Shown: positions 8,439 to 16,665, numbered from the stretch's first letter. The stretch is 34,657 bases of DNA from Bacillota bacterium (GCA_017577895.1 PKQY01000018.1:1-34657); one strand, 5' to 3'. The notes: generated from the letters alone by a model not told the origin. Made by a program: numbers and translations.

Positions 8439-9034
8439 GCCAACTGCCTCCGCGCCAGGCAACGATTGAACGGAACACGAAAGAGACGCAAATCCGCCTG
8501 ACGCTCTGTTTGGACGGGCGGGGGCATTGTGAACTGGACACACCGGTGCCCTTTTTGAACCACATGCTGCACGCCTGGGCCCATCACGGCCGATTTGATC
8601 TGACGGTGTCGGCCCGCGGTGACGTCGACGTCGACGATCACCACACCGTGGAAGACATCGGCATTTGTCTCGGCCAGGCGTTTTTACAGGCCGTGGGGGA
8701 TAAAAAAGGCATCGAGCGATACGGCCATGCCTGGGTGCCCATGGACGAAGCGTTGGCGCAAGCGGTGGTGGACATCAGCAATCGGCCCCACTTGGAGTTT
8801 GGCGCGACGTTTCCCGACCGCCAAGTGGGCCGCATGCCGACGGAACTGGTCCATGAATTTTTTTGGAAATTCGCGTTGGAAGCGCGGGTGACGTTGCATT
8901 TGTTGCTCCATTCGGGCCGCAACACCCATCACATGGTGGAGGCGTTGTTCAAAGCCTGCGGCCGTGCGCTCCGGGAAGCGGTGCGGCGCGATCCGGCTTT
9001 CAGTGAAGTGCCTTCCACCAAAGGGGTACTGTGA
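8435..9034 (+). CDS. hisB: Imidazoleglycerol-phosphate dehydratase
   Basis: The monofunctional HisB dehydratase converts imidazole-glycerol phosphate to imidazole-acetol phosphate, using manganese. The 199-residue protein has FLNHMLHAWAHHG (40-52), DDHHTVEDIG (67-76) and the second histidine cluster NTHHMVEALFK near the C-terminus. No N-terminal histidinol phosphatase domain is present. ATG 8435 is preferred over 8429 because AAGGAGG (8419-8425) then has a nine-base spacing and the start overlaps the hisD stop as ATGA. Downstream, hisH would be expected in most relatives but is missing. Confidence 0.96.
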   Translation: MSQLPPRQATIERNTKETQIRLTLCLDGRGHCELDTPVPFLNHMLHAWAHHGRFDLTVSARGDVDVDDHHTVEDIGICLGQAFLQAVGDKKGIERYGHAWVPMDEALAQAVVDISNRPHLEFGATFPDRQVGRMPTELVHEFFWKFALEARVTLHLLLHSGRNTHHMVEALFKACGRALREAVRRDPAFSEVPSTKGVL

Positions 9035-9105
9035 AGTACCAAAATTTGTAACATCTTCGGGTGGTTTTCCGGTTGAATGAGGACTGCTCATCTCGGCGTC
9101 GGAAT

Positions 9106-9113
9106 GGTATAAT
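9106..9113 (+). promoter_or_regulatory. Extended -10 promoter upstream of hisA
   Basis: TATAAT at 9108-9113 is preceded by TGG, giving a perfect extended -10 element, while no good -35 is visible at 17 bases. It lies in the 128-base gap between hisB and hisA and could start a separate hisAF-IE-prs transcript. The gap itself holds no recognisable gene or gene remnant. Confidence 0.55.
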
Positions 9114-9162
9114 GAAGTGGTTCAAGCAGTGAACGAACGGCGAAGCAAAAGGAGGAGCACGG

Positions 9163-9939
9163 GTGGCGGAATTTGTCATTTACCCGGCCATCGACTTGCG
9201 CGGCGGACAGTGTGTGCGCTTGTACCAGGGGGATTACGCCCGGGAAACGGTGTACGGCGATCCGGTGGAAGCGGCGTTGCGCTGGCAAGAACAAGGGGCC
9301 CAATGGCTGCACGTCGTCGATTTGGACGGGGCCAAGGCGGGCCATCCGGTGAATGTGGATGTCATCGGGCGCATCGTCCAACACGTGTCCATTCCAATTC
9401 AAGTCGGCGGCGGACTGCGCCGGGAAGAAGATGTGGAGCTGTTGTTTGAACGGGGGGTCCGACGGGTCATCTTAGGTACGGCGGCCATTGAAAACCCCGA
9501 GTTGGTCAAGCGGGTGCTGAAACGGTACGGCGGCCGGCACGTGGCCATCGGACTGGATGCCAAAGACGGTTATGTGGCCACCTGGGGGTGGCTCAACCAG
9601 AGTCAAGTGCGGACCGAAGAACTGGCCCGAGAATTGGCGGCCCACGGGGCCGAAACGTTTATTTTTACCGATATTTCCCGCGACGGCACCCTGACGGGAC
9701 CGAATGTGACAGCCATCCGCGCCCTCGCCGAAACCGGTGTCGGCGAAATCATCGCCTCCGGTGGCGTCAGCCGTTTGGACGACTTGAAAAGGTTGCAGCA
9801 GCTGTCCGGCTCCGGCGTCGGTGGTGTCATCGTCGGCAAGGCGTTGTACAGCGGCGCGTTTACATTGCGCGAGGCGTTAGCCATCGTCGGCTCGGGTGAG
9901 GATGCCGCGGACAGCCAGGAGAGAAGGGGAGCGAGATGA
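9163..9939 (+). CDS. hisA: ProFAR isomerase (HisA)
   Basis: HisA is the (beta-alpha)8-barrel isomerase that converts N'-ProFAR to PRFAR. The 258-residue protein shows the twin phosphate-binding, half-barrel pattern. Catalytic Asp11 is in PAIDLRGGQCVRL, QVGGGLR is in the first half, and FTDISRDGTLTGPN carries the second catalytic Asp. ASGGVSRLDDL and VIVGKALY make up the second phosphate site. GTG 9163 is the start: AAAGGAGGAG lies six bases upstream. The C-terminus is a short polar extension beyond the barrel. It overlaps hisF by ATGA. Confidence 0.96.
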   Translation: MAEFVIYPAIDLRGGQCVRLYQGDYARETVYGDPVEAALRWQEQGAQWLHVVDLDGAKAGHPVNVDVIGRIVQHVSIPIQVGGGLRREEDVELLFERGVRRVILGTAAIENPELVKRVLKRYGGRHVAIGLDAKDGYVATWGWLNQSQVRTEELARELAAHGAETFIFTDISRDGTLTGPNVTAIRALAETGVGEIIASGGVSRLDDLKRLQQLSGSGVGGVIVGKALYSGAFTLREALAIVGSGEDAADSQERRGAR

Positions 9940-10706
9940 AACCAGTACGGGTCATTCCATGTCTTGATGTCAAAGACGGCCGCGTGGTGAAAGGAGTTGC
10001 CTTCGTCGGTTTGCGGGATGCCGGGGATCCGGTGGAACTGGCGGACCATTACGTGCAGGAAGGGGCCGATGAGCTCGTCTTTTTGGACATCTCGGCGACC
10101 AACGAAGGGCGCTCGACCATGGTGGAAGTGGTCGCCCGTGTGGCCGAAAAGGTGTCCATCCCGTTTACCGTCGGCGGCGGTATCGGTTCCTTGGCGGACA
10201 TGGAACGGGTTTTGGCGGCGGGAGCCGACAAAGTTTCCATCGCTTCGGCGGCCGTGCGGAATCCCGGCTTGGTCCAAGAAGGCGCCAAGCGTTTCGGTTC
10301 GTCCCGCATCGTGGTGGCCATCGATGCGCAACGCAGGAGTGATGCGGGCGATTGGGAAGTGATGACCCATGGCGGCAGCCAACCCTCCGGTCGGAATGTG
10401 GTGGAATGGGCCCGGCAGGTGGAAGCGCTGGGAGCCGGCGAAATTTTGTTGACCAGCGTGGGCCACGACGGCAAAAAAGAAGGGTATGACTTGGACTTGC
10501 TGCGGGCCGTCACGGACGCCGTGACGATTCCGGTCATCGCTTCCGGCGGTGCCGGCCGACTGGAGCATTTTGCCGATGCGGTCACCATCGGCGGAGCGTC
10601 GGCCGTGTTGGCCGCGTCGCTGTTTCACTTCCGGGAACTGACGATTCGTCAAGTGAAGGAGTATTTGGCGGCCCAAGGCATTCCCGTGCAACGGCCGAGC
10701 GTCTGA
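9936..10706 (+). CDS. hisF: Imidazole-glycerol-phosphate synthase, cyclase subunit
   Basis: HisF cyclises PRFAR with ammonia to imidazole-glycerol phosphate and AICAR. The 256-residue barrel has catalytic Asp11 in IPCLDVKDGRVVKG and Asp130 in VVAID. The phosphate sites TVGGGI and ASGGAG are present, as is LLTSVGHDGKKEGYDLDL. In the cell HisF normally receives ammonia through a channel from the glutaminase HisH. HisH is not encoded next to it here, so either hisH lies elsewhere or HisF uses free ammonium (inference). The ribosome site is GAGAAGGGGAG, inside the end of hisA. Confidence 0.97.
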   Translation: MKPVRVIPCLDVKDGRVVKGVAFVGLRDAGDPVELADHYVQEGADELVFLDISATNEGRSTMVEVVARVAEKVSIPFTVGGGIGSLADMERVLAAGADKVSIASAAVRNPGLVQEGAKRFGSSRIVVAIDAQRRSDAGDWEVMTHGGSQPSGRNVVEWARQVEALGAGEILLTSVGHDGKKEGYDLDLLRAVTDAVTIPVIASGGAGRLEHFADAVTIGGASAVLAASLFHFRELTIRQVKEYLAAQGIPVQRPSV

Positions 10707-10783
10707 GGTCTTCACTGGACATGAGGCCGCCGCTGAAGAACGGTGACATGCGGGCGGTTTTGCGGTGAGGAGATGAGACAACG

Positions 10784-11425
10784 GTGCAAGCGTTGGACTT
10801 GGATGCGTTGCGCTGGGATGAGCAAGGATTGATCCCGGCCATCGTGCAAGACGTCCAAAGCAAAGAAGTGTTGATGTTGGCTTACATGAACCGGGAATCG
10901 TTGGTCAAGACGCTGGAGACGGGGTACACGTGGTTTTGGAGCCGTTCCCGGCAACGGCTTTGGCAAAAAGGGGAGACCTCCGGTCACGTGCAACGGGTGC
11001 GGGACATTCGCGTCGACTGTGACCGGGATACGCTGTTGGTGCTGGTGGAGCAAACCGGTCCGGCTTGCCATAACGGCACGTACAGTTGTTTTGCCGCGTC
11101 GTTGCCAACCAATACCGAGACGGATGGTCAACCCGATCGCTTTGCCATCCTCAACCGTCTGGAAAGCGTCATCGCCGCACGGGATGCGGAGCGTCCGGAA
11201 GGCGCTTACACGACGTATCTGTTTGAAAAAGGTTTGGACAAAATTTTGAAAAAAGTCGGCGAAGAAACGGCCGAAGTGATCATCGCGGCCAAAAACCGCG
11301 ACCCGCAAGAACTGCGGTGGGAAGTCAGCGATTTGCTGTACCATCTGCTGGTGCTCCTAAGGGAACAGCAACTGCCGTTGGACGAAGTGATGCGCGAATT
11401 GGAAAGACGACATGCGGGCCCATGA
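10784..11425 (+). CDS. hisIE: Bifunctional phosphoribosyl-AMP cyclohydrolase / phosphoribosyl-ATP pyrophosphatase
   Basis: A HisI-HisE fusion catalysing steps two and three of histidine synthesis. The N-terminal cyclohydrolase domain (about 1-110) has LMLAYMN, WSRSRQRLWQKGETSGH and metal ligands in DCDRD (Cys79) with Cys95 and Cys102 in TGPACHNGTYSC. The C-terminal MazG-like pyrophosphohydrolase (about 120-213) has GLDKILKKVGEETAEVIIA and SDLLYHLLVLL with its acidic residues. The start is GTG 10784, with GAGGAG about ten bases upstream. A 77-base spacer separates it from hisF, and I see no promoter in it. Confidence 0.96.
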   Translation: MQALDLDALRWDEQGLIPAIVQDVQSKEVLMLAYMNRESLVKTLETGYTWFWSRSRQRLWQKGETSGHVQRVRDIRVDCDRDTLLVLVEQTGPACHNGTYSCFAASLPTNTETDGQPDRFAILNRLESVIAARDAERPEGAYTTYLFEKGLDKILKKVGEETAEVIIAAKNRDPQELRWEVSDLLYHLLVLLREQQLPLDEVMRELERRHAGP

Positions 11426-11476
11426 TGCGGCCGGCGCCAATGATGTCAACAATGATGAAGGAGGAACCTCTTTCAG

Positions 11477-12430
11477 ATGTTAGATCACCGTGCGTTTCGG
11501 GTGTTCTCCGGCACATCGAACCCCCGATTGACGGAAAAAATCGCGCAACATTTGAACATCCCGTTGGGAAAAGTGCGGATTTCCCGTTTCAAAAGCGGTG
11601 AAATATACGTCCATTACGAAGAGAGCATTCGGGGAACCGACGTCTTTTTGGTGCAGTCATTTTCCCATCCGATCAATGAGCACTTGGTGGAATTGCTGGT
11701 GATGGTGGATGCCGCCAAACGGGCTTCCGCCCGCACCATTACGGCGGTCATCCCCTACTATGGGTATGCGCGGCAGGAGAAAAAAGACGCGCCCCGGGAA
11801 CCGATTTCTGCCAAAATGGTGGCCGACATTTTGACTACCGTCGGCGTCCATCGCATTGTCACCATCGATTTGCATGCACCGGCCATTCAAGGCTTTTTCA
11901 ACATTCCGGTCGACCATCTGACGGCGTTGGACAAAATTTGCGACTATTTGATGAGCAAACGCATTGATAAGCCGGTCATTGTCTCGCCCGACGCCGGTCG
12001 GGCCAAGACCGCGGAAAAGTTGGCAGCGGCCATGGGGGCGCCATTTGCCATCATGATCAAGAGCCGTCCGGCCCACAATCAGGCCAAAATCACCCACATC
12101 GTCGGTGAGGTGGAAGGGCGGACGCCCATCATCATCGAAGACATGATCGATACGGGCGGCACCATCATCAACGTCGTGGAGGGGCTGCGGGAAAAAGGCG
12201 CCAATCCGGCGTACATCTGTGCCACCCACGCCGTCTTTTCCGACAACGCCATCGAGCGTCTGGAGCACCCGTGGATTCAGGAAGTCGTCATTACCGATAC
12301 GCTGCCGATCTCGGATGCCGTTTCCGACCGTTTTGTCGTCCTTTCGGTGGCCGACTTGTTGGCGAAAGGCATCCATCTCATTGAAGAAGGCGGTTCCATC
12401 AGCAGTCTTTTCCGGATTCAAAAAGTATGA
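11477..12430 (+). CDS. prs: Ribose-phosphate pyrophosphokinase (PRPP synthetase)
   Basis: Makes PRPP from ribose 5-phosphate and ATP, the co-substrate of HisG. The 317-residue class I-like protein has FSGTSNPRLTEKIA at 10-23, YYGYARQEKKD at 94-104 (ATP-binding region), IDLHA (130-134) and the flexible-loop KSR with Lys195 and Arg197. VSPDAGRAKTAEKLA and the PRPP loop EDMIDTGGT (221-229) follow. Several positions differ from the classical Bacillus Prs: EDMIDTGGT where VDDxIDTAGT is usual, and PAHNQAKI in place of the usual GPNVAEV-like loop. It may therefore be a second, pathway-linked Prs. AAGGAGGAAC lies about ten bases before the ATG. It is the last gene of the his unit. Confidence 0.95.
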   Translation: MLDHRAFRVFSGTSNPRLTEKIAQHLNIPLGKVRISRFKSGEIYVHYEESIRGTDVFLVQSFSHPINEHLVELLVMVDAAKRASARTITAVIPYYGYARQEKKDAPREPISAKMVADILTTVGVHRIVTIDLHAPAIQGFFNIPVDHLTALDKICDYLMSKRIDKPVIVSPDAGRAKTAEKLAAAMGAPFAIMIKSRPAHNQAKITHIVGEVEGRTPIIIEDMIDTGGTIINVVEGLREKGANPAYICATHAVFSDNAIERLEHPWIQEVVITDTLPISDAVSDRFVVLSVADLLAKGIHLIEEGGSISSLFRIQKV

Positions 12431-12445
12431 TGTCCAAAAACAGGC

Positions 12446-12477
12446 AAGAGCGGATGCGACCCATCCGCTCTTTTTTT
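12446..12477 (+). terminator. Terminator of the his-prs operon
   Basis: A perfect nine-base-pair stem, GAGCGGATG (12448-12456) with CATCCGCTC (12462-12470), is extended by AA/TT and carries a five-base loop. Seven T residues follow at 12471-12477. Confidence 0.92.
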
Positions 12478-12497
12478 ATGAACTTGCGAAACGCGTA

Positions 12498-12506
12498 TGA
12501 TATAAT
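12498..12506 (+). promoter_or_regulatory. Extended -10 promoter for the TPR gene
   Basis: TGATATAAT at 12498-12506 is a consensus extended -10 about 38 bases before the TPR gene start, directly after the prs terminator. No convincing -35 is present at the standard spacing. Confidence 0.6.
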
Positions 12507-12544
12507 AAGGCGAGAAAGGGTCCGGAAGGAAAGCGGAGGGACAT

Positions 12545-14134
12545 ATGGAGAAACGACATGGCGGCAAAGTGATTCCGGTGGAGATGGACGCCAATTTCTT
12601 TTACGAACGGGCGTTGCATTATCTGGATCGGAACAACTACAACAAAGCGTTGAAATATTTTCAGAGGGCCGTCGATCAGGAGCCCGACAACCCGGTGAAC
12701 CATTGCAACTTGGCCGGGGTGTTGGCAGAGATGGGCCTCTTTGAGGAATCCAACCACATTCTCCAACACGTGCTGGAGAAGGTGGATCCGAATTTTGCGG
12801 AAGGCTACTTTTACATGGCCAACAACTGGGCATACCTGGAAGAGTACGAGCTGGCCGAAGAATGCGTCCTTCGTTATTTGGAAGTCGACGAAAACGGCGA
12901 ATTCCGCGAAGAAGCGGAAGAAATGCTGCAAATGCTCAGTGAGATGCTCGGCCGTCCGCCGCGGACGCTCCGCCCGCGGAAGGAGACGATGCTGCATAAT
13001 TTGCACGACAAGGCGCGGCGGCTGTTGGAAGAAGGGCGTTTTGCGGAAGCGACCCAACTGCTGGAACGGATTGTCGCCGAAGAGCCGTCTTTTACGGCGG
13101 CCCGCAACAACTTGACGCTGGCTTATTTTTACCAAGGCAACTTACAAGAGGCGTTTCGGCTCGTTCACGGCGTCCTGTCCGAAGATCCCGGCAACATTCA
13201 CGCCCTCTGCAACTTGGCGGTCCTGTACGGACACTTGGATGAACGGAACGGATTGGCCAGTGTGTTGGCGCGGTTGAAAAAAATCGTGCCGCTGCAAGTG
13301 GATCAACTGTTCAAACAGGCGACGACGTTGGGTATCTTGGGAGAACACGAGGAGGCGTACGTCCTTTTTCGGAAATTGATCGCCATGCACGCGGTGGACG
13401 ACGTCGTCCTTTATCACTACACAGCGGTGGCAGCGGCCAACACGGGCAGGTACGAGGAAGCGGCCCGTTGGTGGCGCCGCGTGGTGGATCGAGATCCGGA
13501 ATCGCCGGTTCCCCGTTTTTACTTGCGGGTTTTGGAGGAAATGGCTGTGGACGAACTTCCGCCATTTCCGTATCAGTACCATTTGCCGTTGGAGCAGTTC
13601 CGCCTGCTGTCGATGGTCACGGATCCACAAGACGTCCAATACCGTTGGCTGCGGGCCATGCTCCATTGGGGATTGCGATTCGGCCATCGCGAGATGAAAT
13701 GGCAAGTGTTGCACTTGCTGGGCTCCATCGGCGATCACGAATCCATTTTGATGTTGCGTCAGTTCGTCGTCCACGAAACCGATCCCCTGCTCAAAGACAT
13801 GGCGACGTTTTTGCTGGCCTTTCTCGGTGAAGAGGTCGAGACAATGGACGTGGCACCGTACCAGGCGGTGCTGGCGCAAGTGCAGCAACATTTGTCCCTT
13901 TATGCACCCCAGTATGGTGTCGAAGCACGGCACCTCTGGCTCCATTTTTTGTTGCGGGTGTACCCTCACTTGCCGAGAATCCAAAAGACGGAAAGCTGGG
14001 CAGCCGCTTTGGAATATTTGACCCTTAAAACCATCGGCCAGCCGGTGACCCAGCGGCAAATTGCCGACTCGTATCCCGTTTCCGTCAGCACGTTGTCCAA
14101 ATATGTCCAGACCATCCGTCATTATCTGGAATGA
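12545..14134 (+). CDS. TPR-repeat protein with C-terminal helix-turn-helix-like segment (YvcD-like)
   Basis: A 529-residue soluble protein. Tetratricopeptide repeats begin near residue 15 (FYERALHYLDRNNYNKALKY), continue at about 50-110, and resume at 150-330 with the typical W/L-G-Y-A-P spacing. Residues 370-480 look like a helical, repeat-like domain without TPR consensus. The end, QPVTQRQIADSYPVSVSTLSKYVQTIR (about 495-522), resembles a sigma-region-4 or TFIIB-like helix-turn-helix. The location between the his operon and yvcI-type NUDIX gene matches B. subtilis yvcD. Function is unknown; a scaffold with possible nucleic-acid contact is inference. CGGAGGG lies just upstream of the ATG. No signal peptide is evident. 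Confidence 0.8.
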   Translation: MEKRHGGKVIPVEMDANFFYERALHYLDRNNYNKALKYFQRAVDQEPDNPVNHCNLAGVLAEMGLFEESNHILQHVLEKVDPNFAEGYFYMANNWAYLEEYELAEECVLRYLEVDENGEFREEAEEMLQMLSEMLGRPPRTLRPRKETMLHNLHDKARRLLEEGRFAEATQLLERIVAEEPSFTAARNNLTLAYFYQGNLQEAFRLVHGVLSEDPGNIHALCNLAVLYGHLDERNGLASVLARLKKIVPLQVDQLFKQATTLGILGEHEEAYVLFRKLIAMHAVDDVVLYHYTAVAAANTGRYEEAARWWRRVVDRDPESPVPRFYLRVLEEMAVDELPPFPYQYHLPLEQFRLLSMVTDPQDVQYRWLRAMLHWGLRFGHREMKWQVLHLLGSIGDHESILMLRQFVVHETDPLLKDMATFLLAFLGEEVETMDVAPYQAVLAQVQQHLSLYAPQYGVEARHLWLHFLLRVYPHLPRIQKTESWAAALEYLTLKTIGQPVTQRQIADSYPVSVSTLSKYVQTIRHYLE

Positions 14135-14180
14135 ATCGGTCCCGCCCGCCGTGCATCCTTCCCAGATGAGGTGAACCAGG

Positions 14181-14669
14181 TTGAAACGAGTGGTGACATG
14201 CCTGTACCAACGAGACAATCACGTCTTGTTGTTGCAAAAACCGAAGCGCGGATGGTGGAGTTGTCCCGGCGGAAAAATGGAGCCGGCGGAGACGATTTTG
14301 GAGACGGTGCACCGGGAATTCCGCGAGGAGACGGGATTGGACGTCATCGCCCCACAATTGCGGGGGGTTTTTACCGTGGTGGTCAGTGGTCCGGCAGAAC
14401 CGCCCCAAGAGTGGATGCACTTCTTTTTTTACGCCCGCGCGGCATCCGGCCAACTGGTGACGGAGTCTCAAGAAGGGAAGCTGGCGTGGCATCCCGTTGA
14501 CCAGCTGCACCATTTGCCGATGGCGGAAGGGGACCGCTTGATTCTTCAGCACGTATTGCGCCACGATCAACTGTTGGTGGGGCGATTCCATTATACGTCG
14601 GATTTCCAGTTGTTGGATTATTCCTTGGTGGAGGCGGAACAACCCCAGTATGTGCCTTCTTCGAAATGA
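14181..14669 (+). CDS. NUDIX hydrolase, YvcI-like
   Basis: A 162-residue NUDIX hydrolase with a perfect Nudix box from Gly31 to Leu53: GGKMEP followed by E37, then REFREETGL with Arg45, Glu46, Glu49 and Glu50. Family members hydrolyse nucleoside diphosphates linked to another moiety (8-oxo-dGTP, NADH, diadenosine polyphosphates and others), and the substrate cannot be told. Position before rapZ matches B. subtilis yvcI. The start is TTG 14181, preceded by GATGAGGTGAAC at a suitable distance; the protein then opens MKRVVTCLYQ, the expected first strand. In B. subtilis trxB lies between yvcD and yvcI; only 46 bases separate them here. Confidence 0.9.
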   Translation: MKRVVTCLYQRDNHVLLLQKPKRGWWSCPGGKMEPAETILETVHREFREETGLDVIAPQLRGVFTVVVSGPAEPPQEWMHFFFYARAASGQLVTESQEGKLAWHPVDQLHHLPMAEGDRLILQHVLRHDQLLVGRFHYTSDFQLLDYSLVEAEQPQYVPSSK

Positions 14670-14714
14670 GCATGAGCTTCATGATGCGATTTGCCTCTGG
14701 AAGGAGTGTCAGCG

Positions 14715-15596
14715 GTGCAGACGGTGGAGCTTGTCATTGTGACCGGGATGTCGGGAGCTGGGAAGACAGTTGCAGTCCAGAGCCTGGAAGATCTCGGTTT
14801 TTTTTGTGTGGACAATTTGCCGCCGGTGCTTCTGCCGAAGTTTGCCGAAATTCTCCTCCAGTCGGGCGGCAAAATTGCCAAGGCCGCATTAGTGATGGAC
14901 TTGCGGGGAGGGGAATTTTTTTCGGCCCTTTCGGAATCGCTGAACGTGTTGCAACACATGGACGGTTTGCGGGTCCGTATCGTCTTTTTGGACGCCGACG
15001 ATCAGACGTTAATTCGCCGCTATAAGGAAACGCGCCGTCGACACCCGCTTTCGTCAACGGCTTCGCCGCTGGAAAGCATTCAAATGGAGCGGGAAACGCT
15101 GCAGAGCATTAAAGAACAGGCGCAAATCATCATCGACACGAGTCAACTGAAGCCCCGGGAGCTGCGGGACAAACTGCAGGCAATGCTGACCGACCGGGAC
15201 GAAGAACGATTGACCATTCACGTCGTCTCTTTTGGCTTCAAGTTCGGCGTTCCCATGGATGCGGATTTGGTGTTTGACGTCCGATTTTTGCCCAATCCGT
15301 ATTACGAAGAAGCACTGCGCCCCCTTTCCGGCAAAGACGCCCCGGTATATCGTTACGTGACGGAAGCGGCGGGCGCCGAAGACTTTCTCCACCGTCTGAC
15401 CGATTTTCTCATGTTTTTGTTGCCTCAATACGCCCGCGAAGGCAAAAGTCAGTTGGTCATCGGCATCGGGTGTACCGGCGGTCGCCACCGTTCCGTCGCC
15501 ATTGCCGAATATTTGACCCAATATTTGCGGGCCAAGCGCTACGATGCGCGCGTGGAACATCGGGACATCCACAAAGATGTCCTGAAGGATGTTTAA
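14715..15596 (+). CDS. rapZ: RNase adapter / nucleotide-binding protein RapZ (YvcJ)
   Basis: A 293-residue RapZ/YvcJ family P-loop protein. Walker A GMSGAGKT is at 11-18, GFFCVDNLPP follows, VMDLRG is mid-protein, and the C-terminal domain has IGIGCTGGRHRSVAIAEYL. In E. coli the family binds GlmZ/GlmY RNA and regulates GlmS; in Bacillus YvcJ hydrolyses GTP and affects competence gene expression, with less known of its RNA role. GTG 14715 is chosen because GGAAGGAG (14699-14706) lies eight bases before it; the upstream in-frame TTG 14691 precedes that ribosome site. It belongs to the conserved rapZ-yvcK-whiA cluster. Confidence 0.95.
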   Translation: MQTVELVIVTGMSGAGKTVAVQSLEDLGFFCVDNLPPVLLPKFAEILLQSGGKIAKAALVMDLRGGEFFSALSESLNVLQHMDGLRVRIVFLDADDQTLIRRYKETRRRHPLSSTASPLESIQMERETLQSIKEQAQIIIDTSQLKPRELRDKLQAMLTDRDEERLTIHVVSFGFKFGVPMDADLVFDVRFLPNPYYEEALRPLSGKDAPVYRYVTEAAGAEDFLHRLTDFLMFLLPQYAREGKSQLVIGIGCTGGRHRSVAIAEYLTQYLRAKRYDARVEHRDIHKDVLKDV

Positions 15597-15649
15597 TGAC
15601 GGGTTTTTTGCTTGTCGGATGAGGAGAACCTGAGGAGAGGCGATGCGGG

Positions 15650-16660
15650 ATGAAGGGGCCTGGGCGTCCGAAAGTGGTGGCCATCGGCGGCGGGACCGGG
15701 CTGTCGGTCATGTTGCGCGGTCTGAAACATCGCCCTTGGCAATTGACGGCCGTGGTGACCGTCGCCGATGATGGGGGCAGTTCAGGCCGCTTGCGGGCCG
15801 ATTTGAACATTCCGCCTCCGGGCGATATCCGCAACGTGCTGGTGGCGCTGTCCGACACCGAACCGTTGCTGGAGCAAGTGTTGCAGTACCGTTTTAAACA
15901 AGGCGAGGGATTGGCCGGTCACAGTTTGGGCAATTTGTTATTGGCGGCCCTTTGCGACGTGACCGGAGATTTTGTCACCGGCATCAAAGAGTTGAGCCGG
16001 GTGCTGGCCGTGCGCGGCAAAGTGTTGCCGGCCAGCGACCAGGCCGTGGTGCTGAAAGCGGTGATGACCGACGGCACCGAAGTGGTCGGAGAGTCGAACA
16101 TCCCGTTGGCGGGAAAGCGCATCCGTCAATTGGCGCTGTTGCCGGAAGATGTGGCCGCCAATGAGGAAGCGGTCAAAGAAATTTTGGATGCCGACTGTCT
16201 CATCGTCGGTCCGGGCAGCTTGTATACGAGTTTGTTGCCCAACTTGTTGGTCAAAGGGCTGGCCGAGGCGGTCATTCAAAGTTCGGCCCTCAAAATTTAC
16301 GTGTGCAATTTGATGACCCAGCCCGGCGAAACGGACGGCCTAAACGCCGCGGACCACGTCCACGTGTTGACGGAACACGTCGGTCACCGGCTGTTTGATT
16401 GTGTCATCGTCAATCGGGCCGAATTGCCGGAGACGGTGTTGCAGCAATATGCGGCCAAAGGGGCCGAACCGGTGGAGCCGGCGGAGCAACGGTTGACGGC
16501 CATGGGGTATCACGTCGTGGCCGACAACTTGATCAGCTACGGGACGTATTTGCGGCACGATGCCCAACGACTGGGCGATTTGCTCGAACAATTGTTCTTT
16601 CAATATCGGTCAAAAGGGCGTCCAGACCGGAACGCTTCACCGGGGCGCCGGGAGGGGTGA
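15650..16660 (+). CDS. yvcK: Gluconeogenesis factor YvcK (CofD-like)
   Basis: A 336-residue member of the YvcK/CofD-like family. It has the N-terminal GGGTGLSVMLRGLK (from 13) and VADDGGSSGRLR (38-49), then GHSLGNLLLAAL and VGPGSLYTSLLPNLLV, and CNLMTQPGETDG. In B. subtilis YvcK binds UDP-sugars and is needed for growth on gluconeogenic substrates and for correct cell shape and PBP1 localisation. Its position between rapZ and whiA is conserved across Bacillota. GGAGAGG lies about ten bases before the ATG. The last 15 residues are a basic, low-complexity tail overlapping the ribosome site of whiA. Confidence 0.95.
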   Translation: MKGPGRPKVVAIGGGTGLSVMLRGLKHRPWQLTAVVTVADDGGSSGRLRADLNIPPPGDIRNVLVALSDTEPLLEQVLQYRFKQGEGLAGHSLGNLLLAALCDVTGDFVTGIKELSRVLAVRGKVLPASDQAVVLKAVMTDGTEVVGESNIPLAGKRIRQLALLPEDVAANEEAVKEILDADCLIVGPGSLYTSLLPNLLVKGLAEAVIQSSALKIYVCNLMTQPGETDGLNAADHVHVLTEHVGHRLFDCVIVNRAELPETVLQQYAAKGAEPVEPAEQRLTAMGYHVVADNLISYGTYLRHDAQRLGDLLEQLFFQYRSKGRPDRNASPGRREG

Positions 16661-16665
16661 CGATC

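Noticed and set aside
9603..10781. 392-codon minus-strand frame opposite hisA and hisF
   Set aside because: It is a shadow of well-identified genes with no recognisable domains.
10707..10783. Possible terminator between hisF and hisIE
   Set aside because: Only a short CCGCC/GGGCGG pairing with a long loop and a four-base T run; too weak, and the genes belong to one pathway.
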